From: a bacterium endosymbiont of Escarpia laminata | GTDB taxonomy: Bacteria > Pseudomonadota > Gammaproteobacteria > Chromatiales > Chromatiaceae | Assembly: GCA_003660235.1 (NCBI GenBank) | Contig: QGON01000064.1 | Coordinates: forward strand, 1 to 64,000 | Reading direction: 5' to 3' | DNA length: 64,000 nt | Part shown: piece after piece, positions 18,429 to 30,115 of the stretch | Position numbering within the stretch: position 1 is the stretch's first letter | Layout: every line of letters starts with the position of its first letter | The notes under the pieces: generated by a model | What the model was told of the DNA's origin: nothing | Seen by the model: the letters and a program-made list of their open reading frames with translations, nothing else | Databases searched by the model: none | Made by a program: the position numbers and the translations under genes

Positions 18429-19781
18429 TCAGCGGACCAGTCCGCTGCCACCACCTTTGAGGTTGGCTTTCTTCATCAAACCTTCGTATTGATGAGACAT
18501 CAGGTGCGCTTGTACCTGCGCCATGAAATCCATTACCACCACCACGATAATCAACAAAGATGTACCACCGAAATAGAAGGGTACATTCCAACCAACGATC
18601 AGAAACTCAGGCAACAGACAGACTGATGTAATGTAAATCGCTCCAGCCAGGGTCAAGCGCGACATTACGCCATCAATGTATTTTGCAGTCTGCTCGCCTG
18701 GACGAATGCCGGGAATGAAGGCACCGGATCGCTTCAGGTTGTCCGCTGTCTCTCTGGAGTTGAAAACCAGAGCCGTATAGAAGAAGCAGAAGAAAATTAT
18801 CGCTGCCGCATAAGCCATGACATAGACCGGCTCACCAGGGGAAAGCTTGGAAAAAATGTCCTGGATCCAACGCGTGTCTTCACTATTGCCAAACCACTGC
18901 CCGAGCGTTGCCGGAAACAGAATGATACTGGAGGCGAAAATCGGCGGAATTACGCCTGCCATATTGAGCTTTAGTGGCAAGTGCGTGCTTTGCGCCGCCA
19001 TCAAACGCCGACCCTGCTGGCGTTTCGCATAGTTGACTGCAATCCTGCGCTGGCCACGCTCAACAAAGACGACAAAGCCCGTCACTGCGATTGCCAGGAC
19101 GAACAGGAAAAGAATCGTCAGCGCATTCAGCTCACCGGTACGGGCCAATTCAAGCGTACCGCCTATTGCCGAAGGCAGACCCGCAACGATACCGGCAAAA
19201 ATGATCATGGAGATACCATTGCCGATACCACGCTCCGTGATCTGCTCACCCAACCACATCAGAAACATCGTTCCAGTAACCAGAGAGACTGCGGCAGTGA
19301 CGATAAAGCCCAAGCCCTGTTGGGCAACAACGGATTCTCCGCCAACTGTCTGGCTCTGCAGTGCAATTGAAATGCCAACTGCCTGAAACGTTGCCAGCAC
19401 TACAGTGCCGTAGCGCGTGTACTGGGTAATCTTGCGGCGTCCCGCCTCACCCTCTTTCTTCAACTGCTCAAGCGTGGGGATAACAGCCGACATCAGCTGC
19501 ATAATAATAGAAGCAGAGATGTAGGGCATGATACCAAGCGCGAAAAGACTCGCACGTTCAAGCGCTCCACCGGAGAACATATTGAACATATCCAGGATCG
19601 AACCCTGGGCCTGCTCGAACAGTGCAGCAAGCGCAACAGGATTTACGCCAGGCACGGGAATGAACGTGCCAATACGAAAAACCAATAACGCACCAACAAC
19701 AAAAAGCAGTCGCTGTCGCAACTCCGTCAGGCGGCCCATGCCGCCTAACGAGTTCATCATGGAAGCCCCTTGACCAGCCAT
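18429..19781 (-). CDS. secY: Protein translocase channel SecY
   Basis: 450 residues with ten predicted membrane helices; it forms the SecYEG channel in the inner membrane. Family segments: [17 protein letters not shown] near the start, [15 protein letters not shown], and the cytoplasmic loop [20 protein letters not shown] that contacts SecA and ribosome. Its start abuts the rplO stop directly, which suggests translational coupling within the spc operon. Confidence 0.98.
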   Translation of the reverse strand: MAGQGASMMNSLGGMGRLTELRQRLLFVVGALLVFRIGTFIPVPGVNPVALAALFEQAQGSILDMFNMFSGGALERASLFALGIMPYISASIIMQLMSAVIPTLEQLKKEGEAGRRKITQYTRYGTVVLATFQAVGISIALQSQTVGGESVVAQQGLGFIVTAAVSLVTGTMFLMWLGEQITERGIGNGISMIIFAGIVAGLPSAIGGTLELARTGELNALTILFLFVLAIAVTGFVVFVERGQRRIAVNYAKRQQGRRLMAAQSTHLPLKLNMAGVIPPIFASSIILFPATLGQWFGNSEDTRWIQDIFSKLSPGEPVYVMAYAAAIIFFCFFYTALVFNSRETADNLKRSGAFIPGIRPGEQTAKYIDGVMSRLTLAGAIYITSVCLLPEFLIVGWNVPFYFGGTSLLIIVVVVMDFMAQVQAHLMSHQYEGLMKKANLKGGGSGLVR

Positions 19782-20216
19782 TTAGTCCTCGACCTTGCCG
19801 CCAGCCGCTTCGATAGCGGCACGAGCACCCTTGGTTACACCAATGCCTTTCACGGTGACGACGCGTTCGATCGAGCCGGAGGCAACGATCTTGGCGCGTC
19901 GAATCACCTTAGTGATAACACCAGCCTTCTTCAGCGCCTCCAGGTCGACAGTTTCGCCCTCGACCTTGGCAAGCTCGCTCAAACGCACTTCGGCGGTCAC
20001 CATGCCGATCCGGGAGCGAAATCCAACCTTGGGAAGCCGACGCTGCAGTGGCATCTGACCACCTTCGAATCCAACCTTGTGGAAACCGCCATTACGGGAT
20101 TTCTGTCCCTTGTGGCCACGACCACAGGTCTTGCCTAGCCCACTGCCAATACCACGCCCAACGCGTTTTTTAGCAGACTTACTGCCTTCAGCAGGCTGTA
20201 AACCATTAAGTCGCAT
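19782..20216 (-). CDS. rplO: Ribosomal protein L15
   Basis: 144 residues with the glycine-rich start [20 protein letters not shown] and [14 protein letters not shown]. Late-assembling 50S protein. One base separates it from rpmD upstream; secY follows without a gap. Confidence 0.98.
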   Translation of the reverse strand: MRLNGLQPAEGSKSAKKRVGRGIGSGLGKTCGRGHKGQKSRNGGFHKVGFEGGQMPLQRRLPKVGFRSRIGMVTAEVRLSELAKVEGETVDLEALKKAGVITKVIRRAKIVASGSIERVVTVKGIGVTKGARAAIEAAGGKVED

Positions 20217-20217
20217 C

Positions 20218-20406
20218 TCAGGACTCCTCGACCTTGAGCATATAGGAAACCTTGTTCACCATACCGCGGGTACAAGGCGTGTCTTCAACTTCAACCGTCT
20301 GGTGCATACGGCGCAATCCCAAACCACGCACACAAGCCTTGTGGCCAGCCAGTCGTCCGTTCATGCTTCGCACCAAAGTGACCTGCATCATTTTCTTGTC
20401 AGACAT
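20218..20406 (-). CDS. rpmD: Ribosomal protein L30
   Basis: 62 residues; [20 protein letters not shown], then [16 protein letters not shown], the typical bacterial L30 pattern. Three bases after rpsE and one base before rplO in the spc operon. Confidence 0.97.
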   Translation of the reverse strand: MSDKKMMQVTLVRSMNGRLAGHKACVRGLGLRRMHQTVEVEDTPCTRGMVNKVSYMLKVEES

Positions 20407-20409
20407 GAG

Positions 20410-20916
20410 TTACCCCAGAATCTCTTCGACAGTCTTGCCGCGCTTGGCCGCAGCCGACTCAGCATCAGCCATCTCTGTCAGACCATTGATCGTCGCGCGA
20501 ACTACATTCATCGGATTGTTCGTGCCGATACATTTCGCCAACACATTTTGCACACCAAGCACCTCGAAGACAGCACGCATGGCGCCGCCCGCGATGATAC
20601 CTGTACCTTCAGATGCAGGCTGCATATAGACCTTGGCTGCGCCGTGGCTGCCGAATATCGGATACTGCAGCGTGTTGCCGTTCATCTTGACGGAAACCAT
20701 GTTCTTGCGAGCAGTTTCCATCGCCTTTTGGATGGCAATCGGCACTTCGCGGGCCTTGCCGGTACCAAAGCCAACACGCCCCTCTCCGTCGCCAACCACG
20801 GTCAGAGCAGAGAAGCCGAACTGGCGACCACCTTTGACAACCTTGGCGACACGGTTGACGTTAATAAGCTTTTCAAGCAGATCATCGCCTTCCGGCTTTG
20901 CATTATAATTTGCCAT
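20410..20916 (-). CDS. rpsE: Ribosomal protein S5
   Basis: 168 residues with an N-terminal double-stranded RNA-binding fold ([20 protein letters not shown]) and C-terminal domain ([16 protein letters not shown]). S5 affects decoding fidelity and lines the mRNA entrance. Follows rplR by 12 bp. Confidence 0.98.
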   Translation of the reverse strand: MANYNAKPEGDDLLEKLINVNRVAKVVKGGRQFGFSALTVVGDGEGRVGFGTGKAREVPIAIQKAMETARKNMVSVKMNGNTLQYPIFGSHGAAKVYMQPASEGTGIIAGGAMRAVFEVLGVQNVLAKCIGTNNPMNVVRATINGLTEMADAESAAAKRGKTVEEILG

Positions 20917-20928
20917 AACCTTGAACCC

Positions 20929-21285
20929 TTAAAATTGCAGACCGGCTTCGCGCGCCGCATCAGCCAAGGCCTTTACTCGACCGTGATAACGAAAACCCGA
21001 GCGATCAAATGCAACCTGCTCGATACCTGCCTCTTTCGCCCTTTCAGCGATATATTTACCAACTACAGAGGCAGCCGCCGCATTACCACTCGCGCCTGAA
21101 AGCTCACCTCGAACACCCTTATCCAGAGTGGAAGCGCTCACCAGGACTTCAGAGCCAGTAGGCGCGATAACCTGCGCATAAATATGCTTTGGCGTACGGT
21201 GAATGGCCAGACGATGGACACCCAGTTCACGAATCTTTGCGCGAGTCCGACGACTACGACGTAGACGAGTTTGTTTCTTATCCAT
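20929..21285 (-). CDS. rplR: Ribosomal protein L18
   Basis: 118 residues; very basic start [20 protein letters not shown] and AIEQ-type core region ([20 protein letters not shown]). L18 binds 5S rRNA with L5 and L25, both also encoded in this window. Confidence 0.97.
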   Translation of the reverse strand: MDKKQTRLRRSRRTRAKIRELGVHRLAIHRTPKHIYAQVIAPTGSEVLVSASTLDKGVRGELSGASGNAAAASVVGKYIAERAKEAGIEQVAFDRSGFRYHGRVKALADAAREAGLQF

Positions 21286-21294
21286 CGTTTAACC

Positions 21295-21828
21295 CTATTT
21301 CTTCTTGGCTTCTTTACGAATCACATGTTCGTCGGAATAACGGACACCTTTGCCTTTGTAAGGCTCCGGCGGACGGTACGCGCGAACTTCAGCCGCAACC
21401 TGCCCAACCAGCTGCTTATCTGTACCCGAAACAACAATCTCAGTTTGTGAGGGTGTTACTATTTCAATACCCTCCGGCACCGGATATTCCACAGGATGGG
21501 AAAAACCGAGACTCAGATTGAGCACTTTACCCTTGACCTGAGCACGATAACCAACGCCGACGAGCTCAAGCTTACGCTCAAATCCCTGAGTGACACCGGT
21601 AACAAGATTGTTGATGAGTGCGCGCATCGTGCCGGCCATCGCCCAGGAAGGCTTGTCTTCCTGTTTGGGAGAGACGTTGATAACGCCATCATCCTGATTG
21701 ATTGTCACCAGATCGTTTACGATCAGCTCCATCGAGCCTTTCGGGCCCTTGACAGTGACACTCTGACCATCCAGCTTGACCTCAACACCCGATGGCAGGG
21801 AAATTGGACTTTTTGCTATACGAGACAT
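21295..21828 (-). CDS. rplF: Ribosomal protein L6
   Basis: 177 residues from the ATG at 21828 ([20 protein letters not shown]); an in-frame TTG-type extension upstream to 21894 overlaps rpsH and is not needed. C-terminal [20 protein letters not shown] is the L6 signature. Lies near the sarcin-ricin loop on the 50S. Confidence 0.97.
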   Translation of the reverse strand: MSRIAKSPISLPSGVEVKLDGQSVTVKGPKGSMELIVNDLVTINQDDGVINVSPKQEDKPSWAMAGTMRALINNLVTGVTQGFERKLELVGVGYRAQVKGKVLNLSLGFSHPVEYPVPEGIEIVTPSQTEIVVSGTDKQLVGQVAAEVRAYRPPEPYKGKGVRYSDEHVIRKEAKKK

Positions 21829-21841
21829 CTTCTTACACCCC

Positions 21842-22237
21842 TTACGCGACGATAGCGATGACTTCACCGCCCTGTCCCGCAGCGCGGGCAGCACGATCGG
21901 TCATTATGCCTTTCGAGGTGGAGATGATTGCGATACCCAAACCATTACGTACTTTGGGAAGATTACCGCAGCCTTTATATATGCGCAGACCAGGACGACT
22001 TACCCGTTTAATCAGGTCGATAACAGGACGCCCTTCAAAATAGCGCAGATCCACAACCATCGTCGGCTTGGATGCACTCTCGTCCATCTTGACATCCTGC
22101 ACATAACCTTCGTCTTTCAGGAGGTTGGCGATTGCAATTTTCTGCTTGGATGCCGGCAATCTGACTGAAGTCTTATTTGCCGATTGTCCGTTACGGACAC
22201 GGGTGAGCAAATCCGCAATGGGATCTGACATACTCAT
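21842..22237 (-). CDS. rpsH: Ribosomal protein S8
   Basis: 131 residues, [18 protein letters not shown], nearly the E. coli start MSMQDP, with AGGAG six bases before the first ATG, so the first Met is used. In E. coli S8 represses the spc operon by binding mRNA near rplE. C-terminal [20 protein letters not shown] is typical. Confidence 0.98.
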   Translation of the reverse strand: MSMSDPIADLLTRVRNGQSANKTSVRLPASKQKIAIANLLKDEGYVQDVKMDESASKPTMVVDLRYFEGRPVIDLIKRVSRPGLRIYKGCGNLPKVRNGLGIAIISTSKGIMTDRAARAAGQGGEVIAIVA

Positions 22238-22325
22238 TTCGAGCTCCTGGGGTCAGTCCGTCTTTGCGACGCGATACCCAAATATAGTTAATCCTGGCAG
22301 AAATGCCCGGAGAAAACGACGTATT

Positions 22326-22631
22326 CTACCAGCTTGCCTTCACAAGTCCAGGAACATCTCCGCGCATGGCAGCTTCCCGCAGCTTGTTACGGCCAAGACC
22401 GAACTTACGATAAAAGCCATGGGGACGACCAGTGACCCGGCAGCGATTGTGTTTCCGGGAAACACTGGCATCACGAGGCATCTTCTGCAGCTTGAGAACG
22501 GCGGCTTCAACCTCTTCATATGTGCTGTCAGCATTCTTTATGACAGCCTTCAGCGCTTCACGCCTGACTGCATACTTGGCTACGGTGCGGGCACGCTTTT
22601 TCTCACGTGCAATCATGCTCTTTTTTGCCAT
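22326..22631 (-). CDS. rpsN: Ribosomal protein S14
   Basis: 101 residues, [20 protein letters not shown]; the C-terminal part [20 protein letters not shown] identifies S14. It is the long, zinc-free form (single Cys where the short form has CxxC). An 88-bp gap to rpsH is the largest in the spc operon and shows no clear signal. Confidence 0.97.
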   Translation of the reverse strand: MAKKSMIAREKKRARTVAKYAVRREALKAVIKNADSTYEEVEAAVLKLQKMPRDASVSRKHNRCRVTGRPHGFYRKFGLGRNKLREAAMRGDVPGLVKASW

Positions 22632-22639
22632 AACGAAAC

Positions 22640-23179
22640 TCAGTTCTTAAAGGGAAACTTAAAGGCTTCCAGCAGTGCACGTCCCTCTTCATCGGTACGT
22701 GCAGTGGTGGTAATCGTAATATCGAGTCCACGCAACTTATCGATTTTATCGTAATCGATCTCCGGGAACATGATCTGCTCTGCCACCCCCATGCTGTAGT
22801 TTCCACGGCCATCGAAGGATTTTCCGTTCATACCACGGAAATCCCGAATACGCGGAATTGCTACATTGATCAGGCGGTCAAGAAACTCATACATGCGCTC
22901 TTTGCGCAGAGTCACCTTACACCCAATCGGCCAGCCTTCGCGGACCTTGAAACCTGCGATGGACTTACGGGCATAAGTGATAATCGCTTTCTGGCCGGCA
23001 ATTTTCTCCATATCGTTCACTGCGAACTCAAGGATCTTTTTATCACCTATGGCCTCACCAACACCCATATTAAGGGTAATCTTGGTGATGCGCGGTACCT
23101 GCATAATGCTCTGGAACTGAAACTTGTCCATCAACTGCTGGACAACAGTGTCAGTGTACTGTTGCTGTAATCTTGCCAT
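22640..23179 (-). CDS. rplE: Ribosomal protein L5
   Basis: 179 residues; [20 protein letters not shown] and [20 protein letters not shown] are the L5 signatures. L5 links 5S rRNA to the 30S head. Eight bases before rpsN. Confidence 0.98.
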   Translation of the reverse strand: MARLQQQYTDTVVQQLMDKFQFQSIMQVPRITKITLNMGVGEAIGDKKILEFAVNDMEKIAGQKAIITYARKSIAGFKVREGWPIGCKVTLRKERMYEFLDRLINVAIPRIRDFRGMNGKSFDGRGNYSMGVAEQIMFPEIDYDKIDKLRGLDITITTTARTDEEGRALLEAFKFPFKN

Positions 23180-23192
23180 TGCCGGACTTGCC

Positions 23193-23513
23193 TCAGATAT
23201 CTACGACTTCGCCGCTGGATTTGAACACTCGAACCTTTTTGCCGTCTTCAAGAGTCTTGAAGACGACACGGTCACCCTTTCCGCTCGCGGGATTGAACAG
23301 GGCAACATTGGAGATATGCAAAGGCATCTCCTTATCGAGAATGCCACCAGGCTCACCCTTATTCGGGTTTGCCTTGGTGTGCTTCTTCGCCATGTTGATA
23401 TTTTCGACAACGACACGCTCATTTTCCATCATGCGAATGATGGTCCCGCGTTTACCCTTGTCTTTACCCGCAACGACGATAACCTCGTCGCCTTTCTTAA
23501 TCTTGTTCGCCAT
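23193..23513 (-). CDS. rplX: Ribosomal protein L24
   Basis: 106 residues from the ATG at 23513 ([20 protein letters not shown]), matching the usual L24 start and its KOW motif; the frame extends ten codons further upstream but into the rplN region. L24 starts 50S assembly. Confidence 0.97.
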   Translation of the reverse strand: MANKIKKGDEVIVVAGKDKGKRGTIIRMMENERVVVENINMAKKHTKANPNKGEPGGILDKEMPLHISNVALFNPASGKGDRVVFKTLEDGKKVRVFKSSGEVVDI

Positions 23514-23523
23514 GTCTGCCGCC

Positions 23524-23892
23524 TCACAAAACCTCTGGTGCAAGCGAAATGATCTTCATAAATCGCTCGCTCCGTAATTCACGGGTAACGGGGCCGAAGA
23601 TACGAGTACCAATTGGCTGCAGCTGCGCGTTCAGCAGTACAGCAGAATTGGTATCAAATCGAATCACGGAACCGTCAGGACGACGCACACCCTTTTTCGT
23701 GCGCACGACAACTGCATTGTAGACGTCGCCTTTCTTAACCTTGCCGCGAGGGATCGCATCCTTCACGCTAACCTTTATGATATCGCCAATTCCGGCGTAT
23801 CGACGGTGCGAACCGCCCAGTACCTTTATGCACTGAACCCGCTTTGCGCCGCTGTTATCGGCAACATTCAGGCTTGTCTGCATCTGAATCAT
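23524..23892 (-). CDS. rplN: Ribosomal protein L14
   Basis: 122 residues, [20 protein letters not shown] and [20 protein letters not shown]. First gene of the spc operon, 53 bp after rpsQ; the promoter of the operon would lie in that gap, but I see no clear one. Confidence 0.98.
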   Translation of the reverse strand: MIQMQTSLNVADNSGAKRVQCIKVLGGSHRRYAGIGDIIKVSVKDAIPRGKVKKGDVYNAVVVRTKKGVRRPDGSVIRFDTNSAVLLNAQLQPIGTRIFGPVTRELRSERFMKIISLAPEVL

Positions 23893-23945
23893 GGTTCTGC
23901 CCTAAATAGTATTAATCTCTGTCGGCAAAATATTTTGCCTACCGA

Positions 23946-24206
23946 TCAGCTGGCGCGCTCGATAACTTTTACCAGCCGCCACTTCTTCGTCTTGGACAAG
24001 GGCCGGCACTGTTCGACTATCACTGTATCACCCTTGTTGCATTCGTTGCTCTCGTCGTGTGCGTGTACTTTCGTGGAACGACGTATGTATTTTCCATAGA
24101 GCGGATGTTTTACCTGACGCTCAATCGAAACGGTAATGGACTTATCCATTGCACTGCTGACGACCTGACCAACTAGAGTGCGGTTATTGGCTGCCTGTTC
24201 GCTCAT
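23946..24206 (-). CDS. rpsQ: Ribosomal protein S17
   Basis: 86 residues; [20 protein letters not shown] and [20 protein letters not shown] mark S17. Its start overlaps the rpmC stop by four bases (ATGA), so it is translationally coupled. Last gene of the S10 operon. Confidence 0.98.
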   Translation of the reverse strand: MSEQAANNRTLVGQVVSSAMDKSITVSIERQVKHPLYGKYIRRSTKVHAHDESNECNKGDTVIVEQCRPLSKTKKWRLVKVIERAS

Positions 24207-24403
24207 GATGCGCTGCCCGATTTCTGTTCATTCATAACTGTTTTAACACGCGCGATATCCTTACGAACGGTATTCATACGATCGGGACGCGCCAACTGAC
24301 CGGTACCCTTCTGCATACGCAGGTTGAACTGCTCTTTCTGCAATTCTTCAAGAGCAACGCTCAACTCCTCAGAGGACTTTTCACGCAATTCGTTTGCATT
24401 CAT
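24203..24403 (-). CDS. rpmC: Ribosomal protein L29
   Basis: 66 residues from the ATG at 24403 ([20 protein letters not shown]). The ATG overlaps the rplP stop as TGATG, which favours it over the GTG one codon upstream. L29 sits at the tunnel exit near trigger factor. Confidence 0.96.
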   Translation of the reverse strand: MNANELREKSSEELSVALEELQKEQFNLRMQKGTGQLARPDRMNTVRKDIARVKTVMNEQKSGSAS

Positions 24404-24816
24404 CACATCACCGTCCGTTTCACGAATGTAGTGGGAACCGGTAGCTTGGCTGATGCCAGCGCAAACGCCTCACGAGCCAGCTCTTCCGAAACACCTTCGA
24501 TTTCATAGAGCATGCGGCCAGGCTGGATCTGCGCCACCCAGTACTCGACATTACCTTTACCTTTACCCTGACGAACTTCCAAAGGTTTCTTTGTAATTGG
24601 TTTGTCAGGAAACACCCGTATCCACATATTTCCGCCACGTTTTACATGACGGGAAATAGCTCGGCGCGCCGCCTCTATCTGGCGAGCGGTAATACGTCCG
24701 CGACCGGTTGATTTCAGACCGAACTCACCAAAAGAGACGCTGCTACCGGTGACCGCAAGGCCACGGTTTCGACCCTTGTGCTGTTTACGGAATTTTGTTC
24801 GTTTTGGCTGCAACAT
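24403..24816 (-). CDS. rplP: Ribosomal protein L16
   Basis: 137 residues; [20 protein letters not shown] and the [20 protein letters not shown] core. L16 lies by the A site on the 50S. One-base overlap with rpmC and 3 bp from rpsC. Confidence 0.98.
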   Translation of the reverse strand: MLQPKRTKFRKQHKGRNRGLAVTGSSVSFGEFGLKSTGRGRITARQIEAARRAISRHVKRGGNMWIRVFPDKPITKKPLEVRQGKGKGNVEYWVAQIQPGRMLYEIEGVSEELAREAFALASAKLPVPTTFVKRTVM

Positions 24817-24819
24817 CGA

Positions 24820-25503
24820 TTACGACCTCTTCGCGCCGGGTTTGGTTTTTGATGCAGCTTCAGAAGATTCGCCGTCACCAAAAATTTCACCCTTAAAAAT
24901 CCAGACCTTGACACCGATGATACCGTAGGTGGTATTCGCCTCAGCGAAACCGTAGTCGATATCTGCGCGCAATGTGTGTAGTGGGACGCGGCCTTCGCGG
25001 TACCACTCACTACGGGCAATTTCTGCACCATTCAGACGACCACCGATGTTTATCTTGATACCTTCGGCACCGAGTCGCATGGCATTTTGAACCGAACGCT
25101 TCATCGCCCGACGGAACATAACGCGGCGCTCCAACTGCTGCGCAACGCCCTCGGCGACCAACTGGGCATCGAGTTCCGGCTTGCGGATCTCTTCGATGCT
25201 GATATGCACCGGAATTCCCATCATGTCGGATACCACAGCACGCAGCTTATCGATATCCTCGCCTTTCTTACCGATCACAAGACCAGGACGCGCTGTGTGA
25301 ACAGTAATGTGGGCATTCTTGGCTGGCCGATCGATCTGGATCCTGCTGACTGAAGACTGCGCCAGGCGTTTCTTCAGGAACGCACGAACCTTAAGATCCA
25401 TATTCAGCAGATCAGGGAACTGCTTTGAATCCGCGTACCACTTGGAAGTCCAGTCCTTAACGATGCCCAGACGTATTCCGGTAGGATGTACTTTCTGACC
25501 CAT
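24820..25503 (-). CDS. rpsC: Ribosomal protein S3
   Basis: 227 residues; [22 protein letters not shown] domain with [15 protein letters not shown], and C-terminal domain [20 protein letters not shown]. Forms the mRNA entry with S4 and S5. In the S10 operon, 18 bp after rplV. Confidence 0.98.
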   Translation of the reverse strand: MGQKVHPTGIRLGIVKDWTSKWYADSKQFPDLLNMDLKVRAFLKKRLAQSSVSRIQIDRPAKNAHITVHTARPGLVIGKKGEDIDKLRAVVSDMMGIPVHISIEEIRKPELDAQLVAEGVAQQLERRVMFRRAMKRSVQNAMRLGAEGIKINIGGRLNGAEIARSEWYREGRVPLHTLRADIDYGFAEANTTYGIIGVKVWIFKGEIFGDGESSEAASKTKPGAKRS

Positions 25504-25521
25504 ATCGGCCTCTCTAACCTG

Positions 25522-25854
25522 TTACTTGTCAGCGACAGTCACGGTAATGTGACTGGTGCGTTTTAGAATCCGGGAGGCACGGCCTTTCGCCCGAGCTCTG
25601 ATGCGTTTCATGGTTGGACCTTCGTCCACACCAATCGCTGCAACCTTGAGCTCGTCAATATCCGCGCCTTCATTGTGCTCTGCGTTGGCGATAGCGGATT
25701 CGAGAACCTTCTTCACCAAGACGGCACCTTTCTTCTTGCTGAAAGCAAGAATATTCAGTGCCTGCTCGACTGGAAGCCCTCGAACCTGATCTGCAACCAG
25801 ACGTCCCTTCTGGGCCGACATACGTGCATGACGCAATTTTGCTGTTGCCTGCAT
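25522..25854 (-). CDS. rplV: Ribosomal protein L22
   Basis: 110 residues; [20 protein letters not shown] at the start, and the loop region [20 protein letters not shown] that reaches into the exit tunnel (a macrolide-resistance site in other species). No change there that I would flag. Confidence 0.98.
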   Translation of the reverse strand: MQATAKLRHARMSAQKGRLVADQVRGLPVEQALNILAFSKKKGAVLVKKVLESAIANAEHNEGADIDELKVAAIGVDEGPTMKRIRARAKGRASRILKRTSHITVTVADK

Positions 25855-25866
25855 TATGAATTCCTC

Positions 25867-26139
25867 TTACCTGGACTTCTTATCGGCAGTATGACCCCGA
25901 TAAGTACGGGTCAGCGCGAACTCACCGAGCTTATGCCCAACCATGTTCTCGGAAATGATGACCGGAACATGCTGACGACCATTGTGTATTGCTATGGTAA
26001 GCCCCACCATCTCAGGCAAAACCATGGACCTGCGGGACCAGGTTTTGATTGGGCGCTTATTATTCTGCGCTACTGCCTCTTCCACCTTTTTCGCCAGGTG
26101 ATGATCGACAAACGGGCCTTTGCGAATTGAACGTGGCAC
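25867..26139 (-). CDS. rpsS: Ribosomal protein S19
   Basis: 90 residues; [20 protein letters not shown] and [20 protein letters not shown]. Sits in the 30S head by S13. Twelve bases before rplV. Confidence 0.98.
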   Translation of the reverse strand: MPRSIRKGPFVDHHLAKKVEEAVAQNNKRPIKTWSRRSMVLPEMVGLTIAIHNGRQHVPVIISENMVGHKLGEFALTRTYRGHTADKKSR

Positions 26140-26159
26140 GACACTAACCCCTAATTTAA

Positions 26160-26987
26160 TTACTTACGGTTCCGACGACGAATAATCATCTTGTCGGTAC
26201 GCTTGTTACTTCGGGTTTTGTAACCCTTCGTCGGCATACCCCAGGGTGAAACCGGATGACGGCCTCCTGATGTACGACCTTCACCACCACCATGCGGGTG
26301 ATCCACAGGATTCATCACAACACCGCGAACGGTGGGACGAACACCTCTCCAGCGCGTCGCGCCGGCCTTTCCGAGTGAGCGGAGACTATGCTCAGGATTG
26401 GAGACTTCACCCATCACTGCCCGACAGTCAGCGGGAACCTTTCGCATCTCACCGGAGCGGAGACGAAGGGTCGCATAATCACCTTCACGAGCAATCAACT
26501 GAACTGAAGCGCCGGCAGAACGCGCCAACTGCGCACCCTTGCCCGGCTTCATCTCAACACAATGCACCACCGAACCCAACGGCATGTTGCGTAGCGGCAT
26601 GCAGTTACCTAGGCCAATCGGCGCATCAGCACCGGAACGCACTTCGTCACCAGCCTTAAGACCGTGGGGTGCGATGATGTATGAACGCTGACCATCCACA
26701 TAGCGAATCAAAGCGATATGCGCGGTACGATTCGGATCATACTCAAGACGCTCAACGACGGCGGAAACACCCTCTTTATTGCGCTTGAAATCGATAATAC
26801 GATAGCGCTGCTTGTGGCCACCACCACGATGACGCGTAGTGATGCGACCGTTATTGTTACGACCGCCAGTCTTGCTCTTCTTTGCGAGTAGCGGGCTATA
26901 GGGAGCGCCTTTATGCAGCTCCGTATTGACCACTTTTACAACAAAGCGGCGACCTGGGGAGGTCGGTTTTGTTTTAACGATTGCCAT
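26160..26987 (-). CDS. rplB: Ribosomal protein L2
   Basis: 275 residues; the peptidyl-transferase-proximal segment [20 protein letters not shown] contains the conserved His essential for function. Largest ribosomal protein of the S10 operon, 20 bp before rpsS. Confidence 0.98.
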   Translation of the reverse strand: MAIVKTKPTSPGRRFVVKVVNTELHKGAPYSPLLAKKSKTGGRNNNGRITTRHRGGGHKQRYRIIDFKRNKEGVSAVVERLEYDPNRTAHIALIRYVDGQRSYIIAPHGLKAGDEVRSGADAPIGLGNCMPLRNMPLGSVVHCVEMKPGKGAQLARSAGASVQLIAREGDYATLRLRSGEMRKVPADCRAVMGEVSNPEHSLRSLGKAGATRWRGVRPTVRGVVMNPVDHPHGGGEGRTSGGRHPVSPWGMPTKGYKTRSNKRTDKMIIRRRNRK

Positions 26988-27010
26988 TATTCCAATCCCG
27001 TTTAATTAAC

Positions 27011-27307
27011 TCAGGCGCCGCCGGCGAAGTCGATATCACTGCCGGGCTTGAGCTTAACGTAGGCCTTCTTCCAATCGGAACGGCGACCCTGCATAGCACC
27101 AAATCGCTTGGCCTTACCTTTTACATTAACCACCTGGACCCGCTCGACTTCGACATCAAACATCTTCTCAACCGCCTTGGCGATTTCACGTTTGGTCGCG
27201 TCGGTGGCAACCTGGAAGGTGAACTGGTGATTTGCATCCGCCAGGTTCGCACTCTTCTCAGAAACCAGCGGGCTCAGCAGAACCTGCATCAGACGTTCAT
27301 TGTTCAT
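27011..27307 (-). CDS. rplW: Ribosomal protein L23
   Basis: 98 residues; [20 protein letters not shown] and [20 protein letters not shown]. It docks trigger factor and SRP at the tunnel exit. Start overlaps the rplD stop by four bases (ATGA). Confidence 0.97.
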   Translation of the reverse strand: MNNERLMQVLLSPLVSEKSANLADANHQFTFQVATDATKREIAKAVEKMFDVEVERVQVVNVKGKAKRFGAMQGRRSDWKKAYVKLKPGSDIDFAGGA

Positions 27308-27927
27308 GCCAGGCGCTCCTCAATCTTTTTCACTGCACCTTCAGTCATCAGAACCTTTTCGTAGGCGACGAGACTGACCGGGTCGATCTCATTCACATCG
27401 CGAATATCGACACCATAAAGGTTGCGCGCCGCGAGATAGAGATTCTCATCAGGATTCTCTGCAACAACCAGCACATCTTTCAAATTCATCTCTTTCAGCT
27501 TGCCGGCAAGCTCTTTAGTCTTGGGCGCCGAAACAGTGAACTCATTGACGGCAATGAAGCGCTCCTGGCGCAGCAGTTCGGACAAAATAGAGCGAATCGC
27601 ACCGCGATACATCTTACGGTTGACCTTCTGCGCAAAGTTGCGCGGGGAGGCTGCAAACGTCACACCACCGGAACGCCAGATGGGGCTGCGAATGGTGCCG
27701 CTTCGAGCACGACCCGTACCTTTCTGACGCCAAGGCTTGGCACCGCCACCGCGAACTGCCGCGCGATTTTTCTGCGCCTTGGTTCCAGCCCGAGCCGCTG
27801 CCATGTGAGCAGTGACAACCTGGTGAACCAGGCCCTCGTTATACGAAACACCGAATACATCATCGGATACCTGGATCGTCTGCGAGTCGCCGTCAGCAGA
27901 AGTTACATTCAGATCCATCAGATTCAC
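27304..27927 (-). CDS. rplD: Ribosomal protein L4
   Basis: 207 residues; the tunnel loop [20 protein letters not shown] identifies L4, which in E. coli also represses its own S10 operon. Starts at the ATG overlapping the rplC stop by four bases; a second Met lies three codons on. Confidence 0.98.
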   Translation of the reverse strand: MNLMDLNVTSADGDSQTIQVSDDVFGVSYNEGLVHQVVTAHMAAARAGTKAQKNRAAVRGGGAKPWRQKGTGRARSGTIRSPIWRSGGVTFAASPRNFAQKVNRKMYRGAIRSILSELLRQERFIAVNEFTVSAPKTKELAGKLKEMNLKDVLVVAENPDENLYLAARNLYGVDIRDVNEIDPVSLVAYEKVLMTEGAVKKIEERLA

Positions 27928-28574
27928 CCTTTGTTCTTCATCTTCACCGCAGGCACGATGACAACGTCACCACCTTTGGAGCCGGGCACAGAACCCTTCA
28001 CCAACAGCAGGTTGCGCTCGCCATCAACCCGAACGACTTCCAGATTCTGCTGGCAGCGCTGCTTGTCACCCATGTGGCCCGCCATCTTCTTGCCTTTGAA
28101 GACACGGCCGGGGGTTTGGCATTGGCCAATGGAACCCGGCGCACGATGAGAGAGCGAGTTACCGTGCGTGGCATCCTGCATATGAAAGTGATGCCGCTTA
28201 ACGCCACCCTGAAAACCTTTACCCTGAGTGCGACCACGTACATCGACCAGTTGTCCGACTTCAAAGATATCGGCCTTGATCTCAGAACCGATCTCGATGT
28301 CGTCGCCTTCGCCATCTTCCAGGCTAAATTCCCAGAAACCACGACCGGCTTCTAAACCAGCCTTAGTTAGATGACCAGCCACCGGCTTGCTCACGCGGGA
28401 AGCCTTGCGGTCGCCCGTAGTTACCTGAACAGCACGATAACCATCAGCATCTTTCGTTTTAAGTTGAGCAACCCGATTGGGCTCAACCTCAATGACGGTC
28501 ACAGGAACTGACACGCCATCTTCGGTGAACACCCGAGTCATTCCGGCCTTCCGGCCGACCACTCCAATCGCCAT
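27924..28574 (-). CDS. rplC: Ribosomal protein L3
   Basis: 216 residues; [20 protein letters not shown] at the start, and [20 protein letters not shown] near the PTC, with the Gln that PrmB methylates in E. coli. Eleven bases after rpsJ. Confidence 0.98.
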   Translation of the reverse strand: MAIGVVGRKAGMTRVFTEDGVSVPVTVIEVEPNRVAQLKTKDADGYRAVQVTTGDRKASRVSKPVAGHLTKAGLEAGRGFWEFSLEDGEGDDIEIGSEIKADIFEVGQLVDVRGRTQGKGFQGGVKRHHFHMQDATHGNSLSHRAPGSIGQCQTPGRVFKGKKMAGHMGDKQRCQQNLEVVRVDGERNLLLVKGSVPGSKGGDVVIVPAVKMKNKG

Positions 28575-28585
28575 GGTTATTAACC

Positions 28586-28897
28586 TCAGTTCAACTTGAT
28601 CTGGACATCAACGCCAGCAGCCAGATCTAGCTTCATCAATGCGTCAACCGTCTTATCGGTTGGATCGACGATGTCCATCAAACGCTTATGGGTGCGAATT
28701 TCGTACTGGTCACGTGCATCTTTATTGACGTGTGGTGAAATCAGCACAGTAAACCGCTCTTTCTTCGTCGGCAGTGGAATCGGTCCCAGCACCTGCGCAC
28801 CAGTGCGCTTTGCTGTTTCCACGATTTCGCTGGCAGACTGATCAATCAGTCGATGATCAAACGCCTTCAGACGGATACGAATTCTCTGGTTTGCCAT
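28586..28897 (-). CDS. rpsJ: Ribosomal protein S10 (NusE)
   Basis: 103 residues; [20 protein letters not shown] and [20 protein letters not shown]. Besides its 30S role, S10 pairs with NusB in antitermination and with NusG in transcription-translation coupling. Only 6 bp separate it from tufA, so the S10 operon is fused to the str operon with no leader of the E. coli type. Confidence 0.98.
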   Translation of the reverse strand: MANQRIRIRLKAFDHRLIDQSASEIVETAKRTGAQVLGPIPLPTKKERFTVLISPHVNKDARDQYEIRTHKRLMDIVDPTDKTVDALMKLDLAAGVDVQIKLN

Positions 28898-28903
28898 TAT
28901 CTT

Positions 28904-30094
28904 TTACTCGATGACCTTGGATACAACGCCGGCACCTACGGTACGGCCACCCTCACGGATAGCAAATCGCAGACCTTCTTCCATCGCAATCGGCGCAATC
29001 AGTCTTACCGTCATTTTTACATTGTCACCCGGCATTACCATCTCTACGCCCTCAGGCAGATCGCATGCGCCGGTCACGTCGGTCGTTCTGAAGTAGAACT
29101 GCGGACGATAGTTTGCAAAGAACGGGGTGTGACGTCCACCTTCGTCCTTGCTCAATATATAAACTTCACACTCGAAGTAGGTATGCGGGGTAATCGATCC
29201 CGGACGCGCCAGCACCTGCCCACGCTCAACCTCTTCACGCTTGGTGCCGCGCAACAGCACGCCCACGTTGTCCCCCGCTTCGCCCTGATCCAGCAGCTTG
29301 CGGAACATCTCAACCCCGGTACAGGTGGTCTTGGCGGTCTCGCGGATACCCACGATCTCGATCTCTTCACCCACCTTGACCACGCCGCGTTCAATACGAC
29401 CGGTTACCACGGTACCGCGTCCGGAGATGGAGAAGACGTCTTCGATCGGCATCAGGAAGGCGCCGTCAATCGCACGCACCGGGTCGGGGATGTAGGTGTC
29501 CAGGGCCTCAACCAACTTCTCAATGGAGCCAGAACCCATTTCGGACTCGTCACCCTCCAGCGCCTTCAGCGCTGAACCAATGATCACCGGTGTATCATCA
29601 CCCGGAAACTCGTAGCTGTCGAGCAGCTCACGAATCTCCATCTCAACCAGTTCCAACAGCTCATCGTCGTCTACCATGTCCGCTTTGTTCATGTAGACTA
29701 TGATATAGGGCACGCCTACCTGACGGGAGAGCAGGATGTGCTCGCGCGTCTGTGGCATGGGGCCGTCTGCCGCAGATACCACCAGGATTGCGCCGTCCAT
29801 CTGCGCCGCACCGGTGATCATGTTCTTTACATAGTCAGCATGTCCCGGACAGTCAACGTGCGCATAGTGACGCTTTTCAGACTCATACTCAACGTGGGAG
29901 GTGGCGATGGTGATACCACGCTCACGCTCTTCCGGAGCATTGTCGATCTGATCGAAGGCCTTCTGCTCACCGCCGAACTTCTTTGCCTGCACCAGCGTGA
30001 TCGCCGCCGTCAAAGTGGTCTTGCCGTGATCAACGTGACCAATGGTTCCCACATTGACGTGCGTTTTTGTGCGTTCGAATTTTTCCTTGGACAC
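28904..30094 (-). CDS. tufA: Elongation factor Tu, str-operon copy
   Basis: 396 residues: G1 GHVDHGKT, G3 DCPGH, G4 NKAD (E. coli has NKCD), then domains 2 and 3. It delivers aminoacyl-tRNA to the ribosome. Starts with GTG ([14 protein letters not shown]) while the second copy at 45522-46712 starts with ATG; otherwise the proteins are identical and the genes differ at only about seven bases that I could find. Between fusA (21 bp) and rpsJ. Confidence 0.98.
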   Translation of the reverse strand: MSKEKFERTKTHVNVGTIGHVDHGKTTLTAAITLVQAKKFGGEQKAFDQIDNAPEERERGITIATSHVEYESEKRHYAHVDCPGHADYVKNMITGAAQMDGAILVVSAADGPMPQTREHILLSRQVGVPYIIVYMNKADMVDDDELLELVEMEIRELLDSYEFPGDDTPVIIGSALKALEGDESEMGSGSIEKLVEALDTYIPDPVRAIDGAFLMPIEDVFSISGRGTVVTGRIERGVVKVGEEIEIVGIRETAKTTCTGVEMFRKLLDQGEAGDNVGVLLRGTKREEVERGQVLARPGSITPHTYFECEVYILSKDEGGRHTPFFANYRPQFYFRTTDVTGACDLPEGVEMVMPGDNVKMTVRLIAPIAMEEGLRFAIREGGRTVGAGVVSKVIE

Positions 30095-30115
30095 AGTAGC
30101 TACCCCTATACCCGA

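Noticed and set aside
20077-21099. 340-codon plus-strand frame
   Set aside because: Opposite rplO, rpmD, rpsE and rplR; it crosses several true genes.
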